Assembly: GCA_930367215.1 (NCBI GenBank)
Contig: OV884057.1
Location: 245,546,830 to 245,610,829, forward strand
Direction of reading: 5' to 3'
Source of the DNA: Pollenia angustigena
Taxonomy: Eukaryota > Arthropoda > Insecta > Diptera > Polleniidae
DNA length: 64,000 bases
The notes beneath the pieces were generated by a model. It had not been told where the DNA came from and made no database searches. It saw nothing but the letters and a program-made list of their open reading frames with translations. Positions 10,968-21,193 of this stretch are shown here, piece by piece. Position 1 is the stretch's first letter. Each line of letters starts with the position of its first letter. The position numbers and the translations under genes were made by a program.

Positions 10968-11870
10968 AGCTTAACTCGGTGTGCTTCGCTACCCCCATCT
11001 TTATAAAATAAAACTGAAAGTATTAACAATATATATGTGTAAACATAAATTTATTTATTAAATTATAAGCTGCTTCGTAGTAAGAGAATTCCGTGGCATT
11101 CAGTAGTTTCGTTTTATGGGGGGTATTGCTCTCCCTCTGTCAACCCCGCCGATTTTTCTTTTAAAATTTACAATAATTGTGGATTTTACCACGTTTGAAG
11201 ACTCTAGCTATCATAGTTCTGCAGTAACGCGATAATTAATATTTGCATCTTATGGGAGGTATTGCTCCCCCTTCGCCTACCCGCTTAATTTTTATTTTCA
11301 AAAGTGTAGTATACCATTAGAATGACTTCTTCAAAGTTTGAATATTTTCAATATAACAGTTCTTAAGATATGCGATATTAAACATTGGCGTCCTATGGGG
11401 GTACCACTTCCCCCGCTGCTATTTTGTTTCAATTTTAGGTTTCAGAAGATCCAACTACCAAAAGTTCAACAAAATACTTGCAGCGGCTCTTAAAATATAC
11501 GATATTTAATATTGGCATCCACGAAAAAATATGGCACCGCCCCTTTGTCCAATCACACCTTTTTGAACTTGATGACGATCGGTTTAGTAGTTTATTAGAT
11601 ATAACATTTTTTACTTTTTCTATAAAGGGGCGGGTCCAGGCCCACTTTTTTAATTAAACGTATTTAGATTCATGCCAACAACATATATACCAAATATTAT
11701 CGCCGAAGGTAAAAAAATATCATAGATAACACGGTTTAAAATTTTAAGTTGTATGGGCGTGGCATCGCCCCTTTGCCCAGTCACAATTTTATATAGCCTA
11801 ATGTCTCTTTCAGGGTCACAGTTACATTTCAATGTCATCGGTCAAGTGGTTTGGCCTCCTATAAGGCACA
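10968..11870 (+). repeat. TAGCTTAACTCGGTGTGCTTCGC repeat with degenerate internal array
   Basis: It starts with the insect-type AACTCGGTGTGCTTCGCTAC block. The phrase ATGGGxGGTAxxxCTCCCCCTxxGxC then recurs about every 110-150 bp (near 11117, 11250, 11395, 11530 and 11755), giving a degenerate five-unit array. It lies inside the hAT element, so it arrived later or was captured. Confidence 0.6.
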
Positions 11871-11881
11871 AATATATATAT

Positions 11882-12899
11882 ACCCTGAAGAAAACCTGGG
11901 TGCAAGTTTCTCCAAGTCACCAGTTTTGTCGACTATATTGGAGACATTGTCAACGAAGTGTCTACACTACATTACATTTGCCACTTTATTTGGCTTTAAT
12001 ACGAAAAAGATTTTATCAATAACAACTGAGAAGTACAATTCCTATAAAAGTTGAAGAAATAAAAAAAAAGATTGTTATGATTTCGTATACTAACAAAAAT
12101 GTAGACTACTTTTACTAAAATGTACTAGCGATTCTCTGGTTCCAATGTCTACATATCGCACCTGTTCATCAAAAGTAACACAACTCAAAATTTACAAGTT
12201 TTCAGTAGAGGCAAAAAACTAATTCCGCCAATATGATGGAATTATTGTTATAAACAAATATAATGTTATAAAGGGAACTCACTAATATTTCAATAAAATC
12301 ACAAAATTTATTTCTCTTCTTCCTTTTTCCGAAATTATTACGGATTTTTGATTTAATACAGTTTTCATGAAATTTTTTGATCTACATGTCAATATTATTT
12401 CAAGTTATGCTTATCACAACCCAAAATCAACAGCTATTGATAAACAGATTTTTAACATGAAAACAATCACAACTCGAATTAATACAGTTTCGCTGATTCA
12501 TTTGAGCACCATAACCCTTGAACACTTCAACGCAACTAAAATTACAACTCTTTAATTGAATCAAAACAAACAATATGAGTACGCAAAGAAAGACATAAAG
12601 GCATTTCTCTCATGAAATATTACAAATAGAATACCAAAAATTTTACAGTCGTTAGATATGGTAATCATACACTGTTTCCTTCAAAAAAGTGGAAAATAGA
12701 ATTTTTTGAGTTGTGTTACTTTTGATGAACAGGTGCGATATGTTCCCAAAGGAACTACCTAGTCAGTACCTTGTCAGTAGAACCAACGACAGTAGTAGAT
12801 TTCCAATGACACGCACATGTTAAATGTCTATTGTAAATAACATTGCCTGGGGTATAATAAGTCACTAGTACTGGTGACTGTGTCAATTTCCTGCAGGGT
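11882..12899. mobile_element. Family B-like element interrupted by a TA-type MITE
   Basis: The left end CCCTGAAGAAAACCTG pairs with the right end CAATTTCCTGCAGGG, and both ends have TCACCAGT further in. TA flanks both sides. The centre is occupied by the 12156-12738 element. Confidence 0.55.
12156..12738. mobile_element. TA-flanked MITE with ~35-bp perfect inverted repeats
   Basis: TCGCACCTGTTCATCAAAAG begins the left arm, and the right arm is its inverted copy, continuing through TAACACAACTCAAAA. TA flanks both sides (12154-12155 and 12739-12740), as expected for Tc1/mariner-type transposition. Length is 583 bp. An open frame at 12367-12555 inside shows no transposase motif. Confidence 0.85.
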
Positions 12900-12960
12900 A
12901 TATATATATATATATACAAATATATATACATACATTCACTTTTATATATATATAGATGAC
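12898..12960. repeat. (TA)n-rich microsatellite
   Basis: Alternating TATATA runs interrupted by short words, immediately after the family B-like right end. Confidence 0.85.
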
Positions 12961-13291
12961 AGCCTTCTTTGTCTTACAATTTAAGAGTAAAAATTAAATG
13001 CAGATGTCGAAATTGAAGTAACAGACTTTCGAAAAAAACTATTTTTATTTGCTGCAAAAGTTATTGTAATATGTATCAAAATATATCTTTAAAAAAATGC
13101 TTTAAAAAGGCTCTTTTAACTAAAGTATGCAAAAAATGCCGCAAACGGTAAAATATGCAAAAATATGCACTAAAAAATCGATACCAAAATTCATAAGAAG
13201 CTCTAAAACGGATAAATAAATTGTTTCTGCCGTCATTGGTCGCACAAGGAAAAACATGCAATTGCATATTTATGGTTTCCCTGGTTATTAC

Positions 13292-14020
13292 TAACATTAT
13301 TAGTCACAGTTTGTTAAAACAAGCTCAAAAATTTATTTTAGATAATAGTTCATAAACTAAAACTCTCCCCTAGTTGAGTCTAAATGAGTCCCAGAATTAT
13401 ATTTAAATATTTTTCTTGCCATTAAAAATTTTAAATAATTTCTCTTCTGACAATTTCAATGATTTCATAAAATTTAGGTCAAAATTAGTTTATTCGTTTA
13501 TTCGGTCAACAATTCTGTGCAGAAAAATATATTTAGTTGAATTTCTCTTATCTTAAAAATTTGTGGCAATAAATCTGCAGTAGTTATTTGCTTTTTAATG
13601 TCAGCAGCATAATCCTTTAAATTTTGCTTTTAAAAAAGATTATCATTCACACTGCTGCATTAAGCAATTTGCTTTTTTCTTAATAAGAATAAAATTCAAG
13701 TAATTTAATTAAATAGAAATTAGTTTAATTGAATTAAATAAAGAGACTGATATGCTAAAAGTATAATAAAATATTCTTACAATTTATTAAAATGCTTGAC
13801 TAAAAAATTAGAAGAATAAGATAAACAATTAAAATTTTAACTACTTAAATAATAATTTTACCTCTATATTCATAATAAATATTTTGAATTTATGAAAGGT
13901 TTATTGAACACATTTTTTTCTATAAAGCAAAAATAATTTTTAATGAATATGGGGGTTTAAAACTAACGGCATTATTAATAAAAACAAGTTTTGTAAAAAA
14001 AAAACTTCAGAAGATACAAG
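13292..14020. other. Non-coding interval
   Basis: Very AT-rich, with no recognised feature. Confidence 0.45.
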
Positions 14021-14289
14021 GGCGATCTCAAAATTACCGGACCTTACGCATAGTTGGCGCCAATTTTTTGCAAAAAAACACTTTGGTGAAAAGTGGTAAC
14101 CTTAATAAATATATATATTGTTTTTAAAGGCAACCCGTTGAACAGTGGGATAATTTGGAAAAAAAAATTTTATAATTTTAAATTTTGTAAATCGCGTTTA
14201 CCGATTGGAATAAAATTTAATTTGGCAATTATATATATTTTATCGTTTAATTGAGTAGTTTGTGCTCTGTTGTTGAATGTAAAACGGGT

Positions 14290-14775
14290 TTTCGAAAAAT
14301 TCAAAAATTTTAAGGCCCGGAATTTTGAAAATCCGTTTTAGAAGACCCATAGTGAAATTTAATGCAAAAAATATTCGTCGAATATTTTAACCCTCTAAAG
14401 TGCCCTTTTAATATACTTTTGTGTTGAAGTTAAACAAAGGGGGAAAAATGGCCCCTTAAAATAAGTGTTGGAGGGTTAATTTATTCTAAAAAACAATCGT
14501 CATACAATTCTACTAAAGACATCTGACCAAACGCCTTTTCAAGAAATTCAAAAATTCCATTGCCCGAACTTTTAAAAATCCGTTTTACATAAATTGCACT
14601 AACTTTTGGGCTTGGAAGACCCATTGTAAAATTTGAAGAAGAAAATATTCGTGGAACATTTTCACCCTCTAAAGTGCCGTTTTAGTATACTTTTGTAGGG
14701 AAGTTAAAAATAAGGACAACTATTACCCCTTAAAATGAGTGTTAGAGGGTTGATATATACTAAGCAAAGAACCGC
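14290..14775. repeat. Degenerate two-copy tandem duplication (~275-bp unit)
   Basis: The block AAATCCGTTTTA, GAAGACCCAT, ATATTCGT, ACCCTCTAAAGTGCC, TATACTTTTGT, CCCCTTAAAATAAGTGTT, GAGGGTT occurs near 14330-14477 and again near 14578-14752 with moderate divergence. In copy 1 the inner segment 14391-14475 is flanked by TTAA on both sides and starts and ends CCCTC/GAGGG, so it may contain a very small piggyBac-type element. Confidence 0.6.
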
Positions 14776-15230
14776 CAGACAATTCTACTGAAGATATCTG
14801 AAATAGTATTTTAGCACAGAAGTACATTTAGTATTTTTTTTTTGACTTATACCAAACGCATTTACAAAATGGCAAAACTTTAGGGACCGATATTTCGGGA
14901 ACCCAAGCTAACTTTTCAAAACCCTTTGGCAGATTTGCTCTCCTAGTAGTATACTTTCATTTCGCGTTGCAAATGTTGGGGGTGCGCTTATTTTTTCTTT
15001 TTGTTGCACAGTGTAATGGCACAAATTTCCTTAGTGCAAGCAAGTAAGTCTCTTTTAAAAGAACATTCCTTATATAAAATGATATTTTAATGGACTTAAG
15101 TGGAAGTTTCTTTAGCCCAGTGCTCTTCATATGGAAGGATTATGGAAGGCTGGAGTTAAAATTTTTAAACTTCACTGTAGAAAAATTGCAGGCATACAAA
15201 TTTTAAGAAGCTCTCTACTCTTTTAGCGAG

Positions 15231-15290
15231 AATCGAATCGCGGGCGTCTATTAATGTTTGCTCCTGAGTTACCATCTCAGAACTTATATT
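15231..15290 (-). repeat. tRNA-like SINE fragment (minus strand)
   Basis: On the minus strand TGAGATGGTAACTCAGGAGC resembles a D-arm/A box, and GCGATTCGATTCTCGC resembles a B box with its stem, about 40 bases apart. There is no cloverleaf closure and no second copy in the window. Confidence 0.4.
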
Positions 15291-15626
15291 TGATTAACTG
15301 CTGGAAGCGATTGAAAGCACTCCATCACAAATTTAGTCAAAGATGAACACTGAGTATCTACACGAACTAAACAAAAGCTATACAAGTCACAATCCACGAC
15401 GTCATTTAGAGGCTGGTGACTTCGTCACCATTCTCCTCCAAGCGACTGGTGGTTAGACAAGTGGCGTAAAAACTCGTCCAATACTAAAACTATGCATGAT
15501 TCTTCTAAGTGATACTCTGTAGATGATTGACAAGTTCTTGCGTATTATTTGTCGTGTCCACATCTGTTTTATTAGGCTTTTCTTTCCTAATCTGGGTCTC
15601 TTTTTTTTCTTTCATTTTTTCATTGA

Positions 15627-15867
15627 ATGGATCCAGCTCAGCCACCCGAACTTTGTGTTGTCTGTTTTAACTACCACCTACTGCAAAATGCTCCGGAAGT
15701 TGTCATTGGAACAAAGACTTTATTTGGTACGGATTCACAAATGCTACTTCAACTGCTTTTCGAGGACTCACCAGATAGGAGGCTGTATTTCCATGGCTGC
15801 GTGCCAAATATCTGGTGATCTGCATCACACGCTTCTCCATCCGGGACAGTGCTGTCAAGGCTCCCAG
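15627..15867 (+). pseudogene. Exon-like fragment, unassigned protein
   Basis: This stretch is richer in GC and more codon-like than anything around it. From ATG at 15627 a frame gives MDPAQPPELCVVCF, then a leucine-rich segment (SQMLLQLLFED) and ends at 15816-15818. A -1 shift near 15797 continues as a second plausible frame, LRAKYLVICITRFSIRDSAVK, to CCCAG/GTAGGC, which looks like a 5' splice site at about 15867. The CxxC near the start followed by a helical segment is reminiscent of the ZAD type of fly zinc-finger domain, but the second cysteine pair is not evident. It could be the first exon of a host gene with a sequencing error, or a decayed exon. The product is unknown. Confidence 0.4.
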
Positions 15868-16530
15868 GTAGGCGTTATTGAATTGCCATTATATCCAAAA
15901 TAATAAGTTGGAATCTGTTCAAAATTATTTTGTATTGAAGAAGCTATAAGTCTTTGATCTTAAAATTCTGAAAATTTTTTTTTTGAATTGTTTAGCTAAA
16001 AAAGTATTGTTATAAGTTTTAAGATAAATTGTTGAGTAACAGATATATTTTTTGTTCATTTTTTAAAGGTGTATAATATGGCTGTGCAAAAAATTTTGTA
16101 CATTTTATTTACTTATGCCTTTTTTTCCAAGCGCAAGGGAAGATTCAACAAATTTTAAGCACTCTTTTTAATAATTGTATAAAGTCAATCCTGCGAAAAC
16201 ATTCTAAAAATTAAAAAACTAATTTTTAGGTATTCCCTTAAAAATATGAAAATAGTTGTTATGAAGAACTTGCTTCTTACACATCGCTCATTGGAATAGA
16301 TAGGGCGACTAAAAGTTAGTATAACTTTGATTTGAAAAAAAATCACACACAAAATTTCACGCGCTAAGATTATGACTTCTCACAACAAAACAGCTGACAG
16401 AACAAATATCAAAAGTGGGAATGCATTGCAACCTTTAAGTGAAATGTTACCAGATCTGCAACTAAAGTCACCGTTAAATTTAAAATAAAGATAATAATTA
16501 CTTTCTGAGTTAATTGGTGTTTTGTAATGC
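15868..16530. other. Non-coding interval
   Basis: AT-rich. If 15627-15867 is an exon, this could be intron, but no acceptor or next exon is recognisable. Confidence 0.35.
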
Positions 16531-16565
16531 GTGTCTTGAGGCACTCTTGCGGGTTAGAGGGTTAA
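16531..16565. mobile_element. Possible solitary piggyBac-like end
   Basis: The sequence reads GTGTCTTGAGGCAC (imperfect palindrome), 17 bases, GAGGG, TTAA. This is the spacing of the tight end of the window's piggyBac-type elements in inverted orientation. No partner end or second palindrome was found. Confidence 0.3.
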
Positions 16566-17298
16566 AGCAAAGGTGTATTAGTAAAAAACATTTAATACGT
16601 GGGACAAAATCCTTTCTTTAACAAACGGTAAGTTGTAATAATGGTCTTAAGAGTCTCTTTCGTGCGCCAGTTTATTTTGCTGCCATTTTTTTTTAATTTG
16701 TATAATTTTCAAATAAAATATTCATCATTTTCTTAGTAAATACCACTTTCTTTAATTTCTTTTTTATTATAATATTTATTTTTCATACTAATTAATCTCT
16801 CCATGAAAACACTTTCAATAAGATTTCGTAATCTTATACAAAATTTAATTTTATTTATTTTTAATTACAAAACTTTTTTATACGTTTTGTTGCTATAACT
16901 AAAATATAATTAAAAAAAAAATCCATACATAATATCTGTATTGTGCCTTTAAAGTCTGGAAAATTTTACGAATAATTTTAATGAAGTTCTGTAATTTAAT
17001 GAGGATAATGCAGCCAGCATGCTAAACAAATTTTACGTTAGAATTATTTGCCTAAAACAACGAAAGACTTTAATAACTTGATAATAAAAACAAAGAAAAA
17101 CAAAAAAAAAAAAAATAGGAGAAAACTTTTTTGTTTTTATTAATTTTTTTTTTAAGATGGTTTTTGTTTTTCACAAAAAGTTGGTTCTGAATTAAATGGA
17201 AAACTAGGCGCCTTTAGAAAATATGCTACACATAAAAATCAATGGAAATTGCCAGCTTTATTTAAAAAAAGTTGATACTAATAAACTCACTTAGTTTG
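16566..17298. other. Non-coding interval
   Basis: AT-rich sequence with A and T runs. No feature recognised. Confidence 0.45.
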
Positions 17299-18440
17299 TA
17301 GAACAGTAGGTTAGGTTAGGTCGAAAGGAGGATGAATCATCGAAATGCCTCCTCATATCTTTACGATATACACCTAGGCCTCTGCTGGGCCTGTTGTGCG
17401 CTCCCTAAGAACATGGAGATCCAATTTTCAATGTCCGGTATTCAGAAACCTGGTTTCCCGGACGTAACTCCTCAAAGTTCTCCAGTCGACGTTCCTCAGG
17501 GATTCCAGGTCCGATAAGACATCGCTCCCGAGGTGCCTGGATCTTAATTCGGCAAAAGCCTGACAGTGCCAGAGAAAGTGCTCCAGCATTTCACTCTCCT
17601 CGCCACACGCTCTACACTCGTCGGAATCTGCCCGTCCAATCCGATACAGTTGTGCCCATAGTCCTGCATGACCAGTCAGGATACGTACCATCATACTGAC
17701 CTCGGACTTGCTCCCATTTAGGAGGCCCTTAGTCCTCCTTCCGTCTTGGTTACCCCATAAAATTCTAGTGGTCCTGGCCACCGTCCCGTTGTTCCAACAG
17801 GCCGTGTGGGTTTCCCTAGCCCACGCCTTTAACTCCGCTTTCGTTGCCTCAAACGGTTTTGCGTTCGCCAAGTTAACTGCCTCGAGTTCCCTTCCCCCAA
17901 TTGCCAGTTTATTGGCCCTTTCGTTCCCGGCTATCCCCGAGTGGCCCGGCACCCATACGATATGGATTCTGCCCCCGTAGGAAAACTCGGTAATGGCCCT
18001 TCCACAGTCCAGTTAGGTTTTGGACTTAACCCTACTAGCTGATATCGCCCTAATTGCCCTTTGGCTATCCGTGAAAATGTAAGCGTCCACTCGCCCCATA
18101 TTCGATCCAATCCATTCCACACACTCCGTAATAGCACGGACTTCCGCTTGAAAGCTTGTGTTGTGATCAGGAAGACGGTAGGATATCTCGGTCTCCGGGT
18201 TCTCAATAAAGACCCCTATACCTGTTTTATTCCTCAACTAAGATCCGTCCGTGTAGCAACAGATCCCCACGGGCATATGCTCTAGAGTTCCGTTCGACCA
18301 TTCTCCCCTTTCAGGGATCATAATACCGAAGTTTCCGTTTCGGTATGCGGTCGGGGATGTCTGATGAGTTTGTGTATCCGGGCAACGTTCCCAGTATACA
18401 CTGATGACCTGCTCTGAAGTCACCTATATATAGTTCGCCA
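17299..18440 (-). pseudogene. LINE 3' region: RNase H and C-terminal zinc knuckle
   Basis: Remnant of the second open frame of an RNase H-bearing non-LTR retrotransposon (I/LOA group likely; exact clade not assigned). Reading the minus strand, TDGS with the first catalytic aspartate (18238-18250) is followed by a stop. A second frame (18013-18237) shows the glutamate in SFQAEVRAI and the aspartate in IFTDSQRAI. A third frame (17428-17952) has PGHSGIAGNERANKLA, then a C-terminal block with CRAC, EMLEHFLWHC. The usual fourth catalytic aspartate in NERAD is asparagine here. Frameshifts and stops separate the pieces, so it is dead. The reverse transcriptase is missing upstream. The transcript-strand 3' end is a CCTAACCTAACCTA tail (about 17307-17320). 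RNase H in these elements removes RNA from the hybrid during integration. Confidence 0.85.
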
Positions 18441-18639
18441 AGAGACAGTAAAGATTGTTTTTAATTTTCTGTTTTTAAGCCCGATACAACATCCAAAACG
18501 AACTGTCATACTGCATACTCACTTTTTGAGTGTGATCATTAGCGATCCGATTTTCATGCAAATGCATGATTTTTGCCGATAGTCTAAGATCAATGTCGAC
18601 CAATTATCTTTCCGAATCATTAACTTTGCGTTAAAATTG

Positions 18640-18740
18640 CATCGATTTGTGATTGCAATTTGTTGCATATTTTGGTTTTAAATGCCTATTTTTGCATATT
18701 TTGGTGAAAATGCATATTTTTGCATATTTTGGTTTTAAAT
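18640..18740 (+). repeat. TGCATATTTTGG short tandem array
   Basis: Four or five units of TGCATATTTTGG with spacers of TTTTAAA or TGAAAA. The word resembles the ATATGC subterminal repeats of the hAT element at 10333-13283 and of 22372-22440, so this may be a hAT end fragment. Confidence 0.6.
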
Positions 18741-19243
18741 GCATATTTTAAAATTTTCGAGTGACATATTTTTTAAATTCCCATAATATTAAAAAAAAGT
18801 TGTATAAAAAAATTGTTCCGCTTAACCCTTATGTGAATGGCAAGGTACTTGGGTACCTTTGGCGTTTTCAGACTATTTTTTTTATAGAAGGAGATGATCC
18901 TCATAGTTGAAACTTGGGAACTCCTAACTATTAATAAATTTTAAATTATCATTATTTTTTAGCGACAAAATCATTTTGGAAGGACTGGGTGTACCAAATT
19001 TCATCTTACACCCTTAACGGTATGGCAAGGTACCCGGGTACCTTCATACATTAAGTATCGAAAAGCAAGTATATTTTTAGTGAACTGTTGCTCAAATAAC
19101 ATTAAAGGAAGTCGTAATTAATATTTAAGAAAAACCAACAAAAACATAAATAAATAAAAAATAACCAGAAATGAACACTTAGCTATTTGTTCATATTGGA
19201 CAGTTTGTTGAATTGAATGCTCATTTCAAATTGGTTTGAAACA

Positions 19244-20440
19244 TTAAGTGCACGCTTTGCTTGTTTTTATGTGCTTCATACGTAGTTGCGAGCACACGCG
19301 ACAATTCCCTACTACAGGAGTACGTTCGATTATATCATTTATTTTGCAAAACCGAAAATGTTTGACGTGGATACATGAAAATCTTTCCCCAGCAAACTCG
19401 GTATTGCAGATTTGACTGAGATCACTTTTGGATTTATGATGCGTTGTTGAATATTTTACTAACACACTTCAAATATGATCACTTTCAAAAATTGTCTGGT
19501 TTTCCATATATATGATATAAGATGAAAATGCTACTACATCTACAGTATTATAAAATCGATTTGCTCTGCGTTGGCAGGAACATTCCTTTTGTTTTGTTGT
19601 AAAATGTAAAACTTTGTATTCCCGAAAATAACTTTGATAATATAATTGCATGTGCCCGTGCATAAAACTGAATTGGCAAATTGGTTTAGTTCGTTGTTTT
19701 CTTACGAAGACAATAGAATGAAGCGGTTTGTTTTTTAATTTTGTTTGTTCTTTTAACCCACTTACAACTACAATTCGAGTCGGAAAGAACCCAACCAATT
19801 GTAGGGGGATGTAAGAAAAGATAAACTCACTGTTTATTGTTGGTGTTTTGTTTAAGCTTTGATATTGTTACAAGTAAGACTTAGAGTGTTTATAACTCTT
19901 ATTCGCTTAAGGTTTTATTTGTTTAATATTTTTGGCTTTTCTAAAATCTTTGGAAAAGGTTTCCTGATGAGCTGGTGTAAGCAACCGGCGAAATGCGCAT
20001 AGAGGCTTGCTTTCCCTCAACAATAAATTTCAGTGTATTTATCAAATATGAAAAACTGGGAATTTAGCACGTCATACAAAGATCGTATTAATAATAAACT
20101 TTGTATTCCCGAAAATAACTTTGGTAAAACTTTCAGGTTTAGCAGCAAAAGTAGATTCTACATTGGGCTTTCTGGCTGGTTGTACTTTACAACATTCCAT
20201 GCAAAGGGTAAGAGTTCATAGCATCGCAAGCCAAATACGGTTTATATCTCTGACGTACATTCTGATTCAACATTGTCCAAATAATCTCGAAAAAAAAGCT
20301 TTATATGTTCTTAATTTTCAAAACTTTTGAACAGTAGCATCATTTTAAATCTGCAGACAACGGCAAGTGAGTAGTTTTCCACAACTCTGTTATGAGTTCT
20401 CTATTTGTTTTGTGGACGCCAGCGTGAATAAGAATCCTAA
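19244..20440 (-). pseudogene. piggyBac transposase remnant
   Basis: The transposase of a TTAA cut-and-paste element, broken into pieces. On the minus strand at about 20345-20435 the frame reads IHAGVHKTNRELITELW, the GVHK..R....LW block found in the N-terminal half of the piggyBac catalytic domain. A neighbouring phase gives LNALLGFLF just upstream, so a frameshift separates them. The distal piece (19244-19465) ends with GNCRVCSQLRMKHI, which resembles the start of the C-terminal cysteine-rich domain but stops early. The middle is interrupted by a family C insertion, and none of the catalytic DDD aspartates could be placed. The N-terminal side faces the wide-spaced end, opposite to the usual piggyBac arrangement. 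Family call for the 20.4 kb piece is good; for the C-terminal piece it is tentative. Confidence 0.6.
19755..20115 (+). repeat. Family C dispersed repeat, copy inside PB1
   Basis: It begins TTAACCCACTTACAACTACA and runs through CTCACTGTTTATTGTTGGTG, GTTTAAGCTTTGATAT, GCGCATAGA and ACAATAAATTTCAGTG to TTTGTATTCCCGAAAATAAC. Further copies lie at 46153-46521, 49630-49850, 35195-35545 (reverse) and other partial sites. It is non-coding. Confidence 0.75.
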
Positions 20441-20878
20441 TAAAGCGTTTAATTATTCTTCACAAAATTACTCAAATGTTTTTATTCCACATAAAAGGTT
20501 CAACTTGTGTATCTTTGCAATAAGCGAAATCATCGCAATAATATTTAAATTTTTTTTTGCATAGAGAAATATTAACGCTAAATTTCAAACTTGCGTATCT
20601 TACCAGTAATACGTTGCACCACCCAGGGCGCTTACAAGATATTGAAATTTTACTGAAAATGAACTTCTATTGTAAGTCTCAGAGTTATTTTTCGTGACTA
20701 TGCACATATTTTCGACAAAAAATTCAGGTTTCCAATTTTATTTTCATATGGGTGCCCGGGTACCTTGCAATGCTGTTAAGGGTGTGTTTTTTTGCTATTC
20801 ACATAAGGGTTAAAATTACTCTGCTTAAAATACAAGATTTCGACAAAGGATCCTTTAATTTCTAACCGATCCAACACC

Positions 20879-20962
20879 TTACATGGTTAAGGCTGCCAAT
20901 TGGCCAACAACAATTCATCCATGGTTAAGGCTGCCAATTTGCCAACAACAATTCATCCAAAA
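20879..20962 (+). repeat. Two-copy direct repeat (~42-bp unit)
   Basis: CATGGTTAAGGCTGCCAATT followed by GGCCAACAACAATTCATC (second copy TGCCAAC..) occurs twice in tandem, differing by about one base. The second copy runs into the hAT-like frame. Confidence 0.85.
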
Positions 20963-21073
20963 TTGTTGCATGTTACTTGTTCGGCCCATGGGTTACATCG
21001 AGTTGCAGAGGAAATTAGAAGCCAGTTTGATAATATTGATTTCATGCGGCAAGCAATGCGAGATAAAGAATAG
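20957..21073 (+). pseudogene. hAT transposase fragment
   Basis: A 38-codon frame ending in TAG at 21071-21073 reads [19 protein letters not shown] and continues [10 protein letters not shown]. The C.AHxLxRVxEEI pattern is a conserved block of hAT transposases, near the start of the RNase H-like catalytic core. Nothing upstream or downstream continues it in frame, and no catalytic aspartate or C-terminal dimerisation domain is visible here. It lies just outside PB1 and upstream of the pogo-like element. A decayed scrap. Assignment rests on one block only. Confidence 0.55.
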
Positions 21074-21193
21074 CCCAACAAATAAAAAAAATCCAAAACG
21101 TTTTGCAAAAAAAGTGGGGTTTCAAACAATAAAACAAATTTCAACCATTTTTGATCTAGAATCAAATGTGAGATGTGAATTAGAAAATTAATA

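Larger units (their letters stand above)
10333..13283. mobile_element. hAT-type element with perfect 8-bp target duplication
   Basis: Termini are CAGGGAAACC and GGTTTCCCTG. GTTATTAC flanks both ends exactly (10325-10332 and 13284-13291), the 8-bp duplication typical of hAT transposition. Both ends carry several ATATGC words (about 10347-10437 and 13120-13170), which look like subterminal transposase sites. The interior is a mosaic of later insertions, and no transposase remains, so it is non-autonomous. A similar but decayed end may lie near 22453. Confidence 0.85.
18826..20809 (-). mobile_element. piggyBac-like element with transposase remains (PB1)
   Basis: It is flanked by TTAA (18822-18825 and 20810-20813). 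The 16-bp ends CCCTTATGTGAATGGC and CCCTTATGTGAATAGC (reverse) differ at one base. A palindrome around GGTACCCGGGTACC occurs at 18842-18859, 19027-19044 and 20749-20766. The inner copies are preceded by a CCCTTAAC block in inverted orientation. The strand given is that of the transposase remains. A family C repeat is inserted inside (about 19755-20115). Confidence 0.85.

Noticed and set aside
15523..15903. 126-codon frame in the first phase at 15.5 kb
   Set aside because: The first third is T-rich and the rest is out of phase with the more codon-like frames of the same island.
17305..17320. Telomeric TTAGG array
   Set aside because: Only about two and a half units, located exactly at a LINE 3' end, so a retroposon tail is the simpler reading.
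20883..21191. 102-codon plus-strand gene
   Set aside because: The hAT-like signal is in a different phase (20957-21073); this frame is a shadow across the direct repeat.
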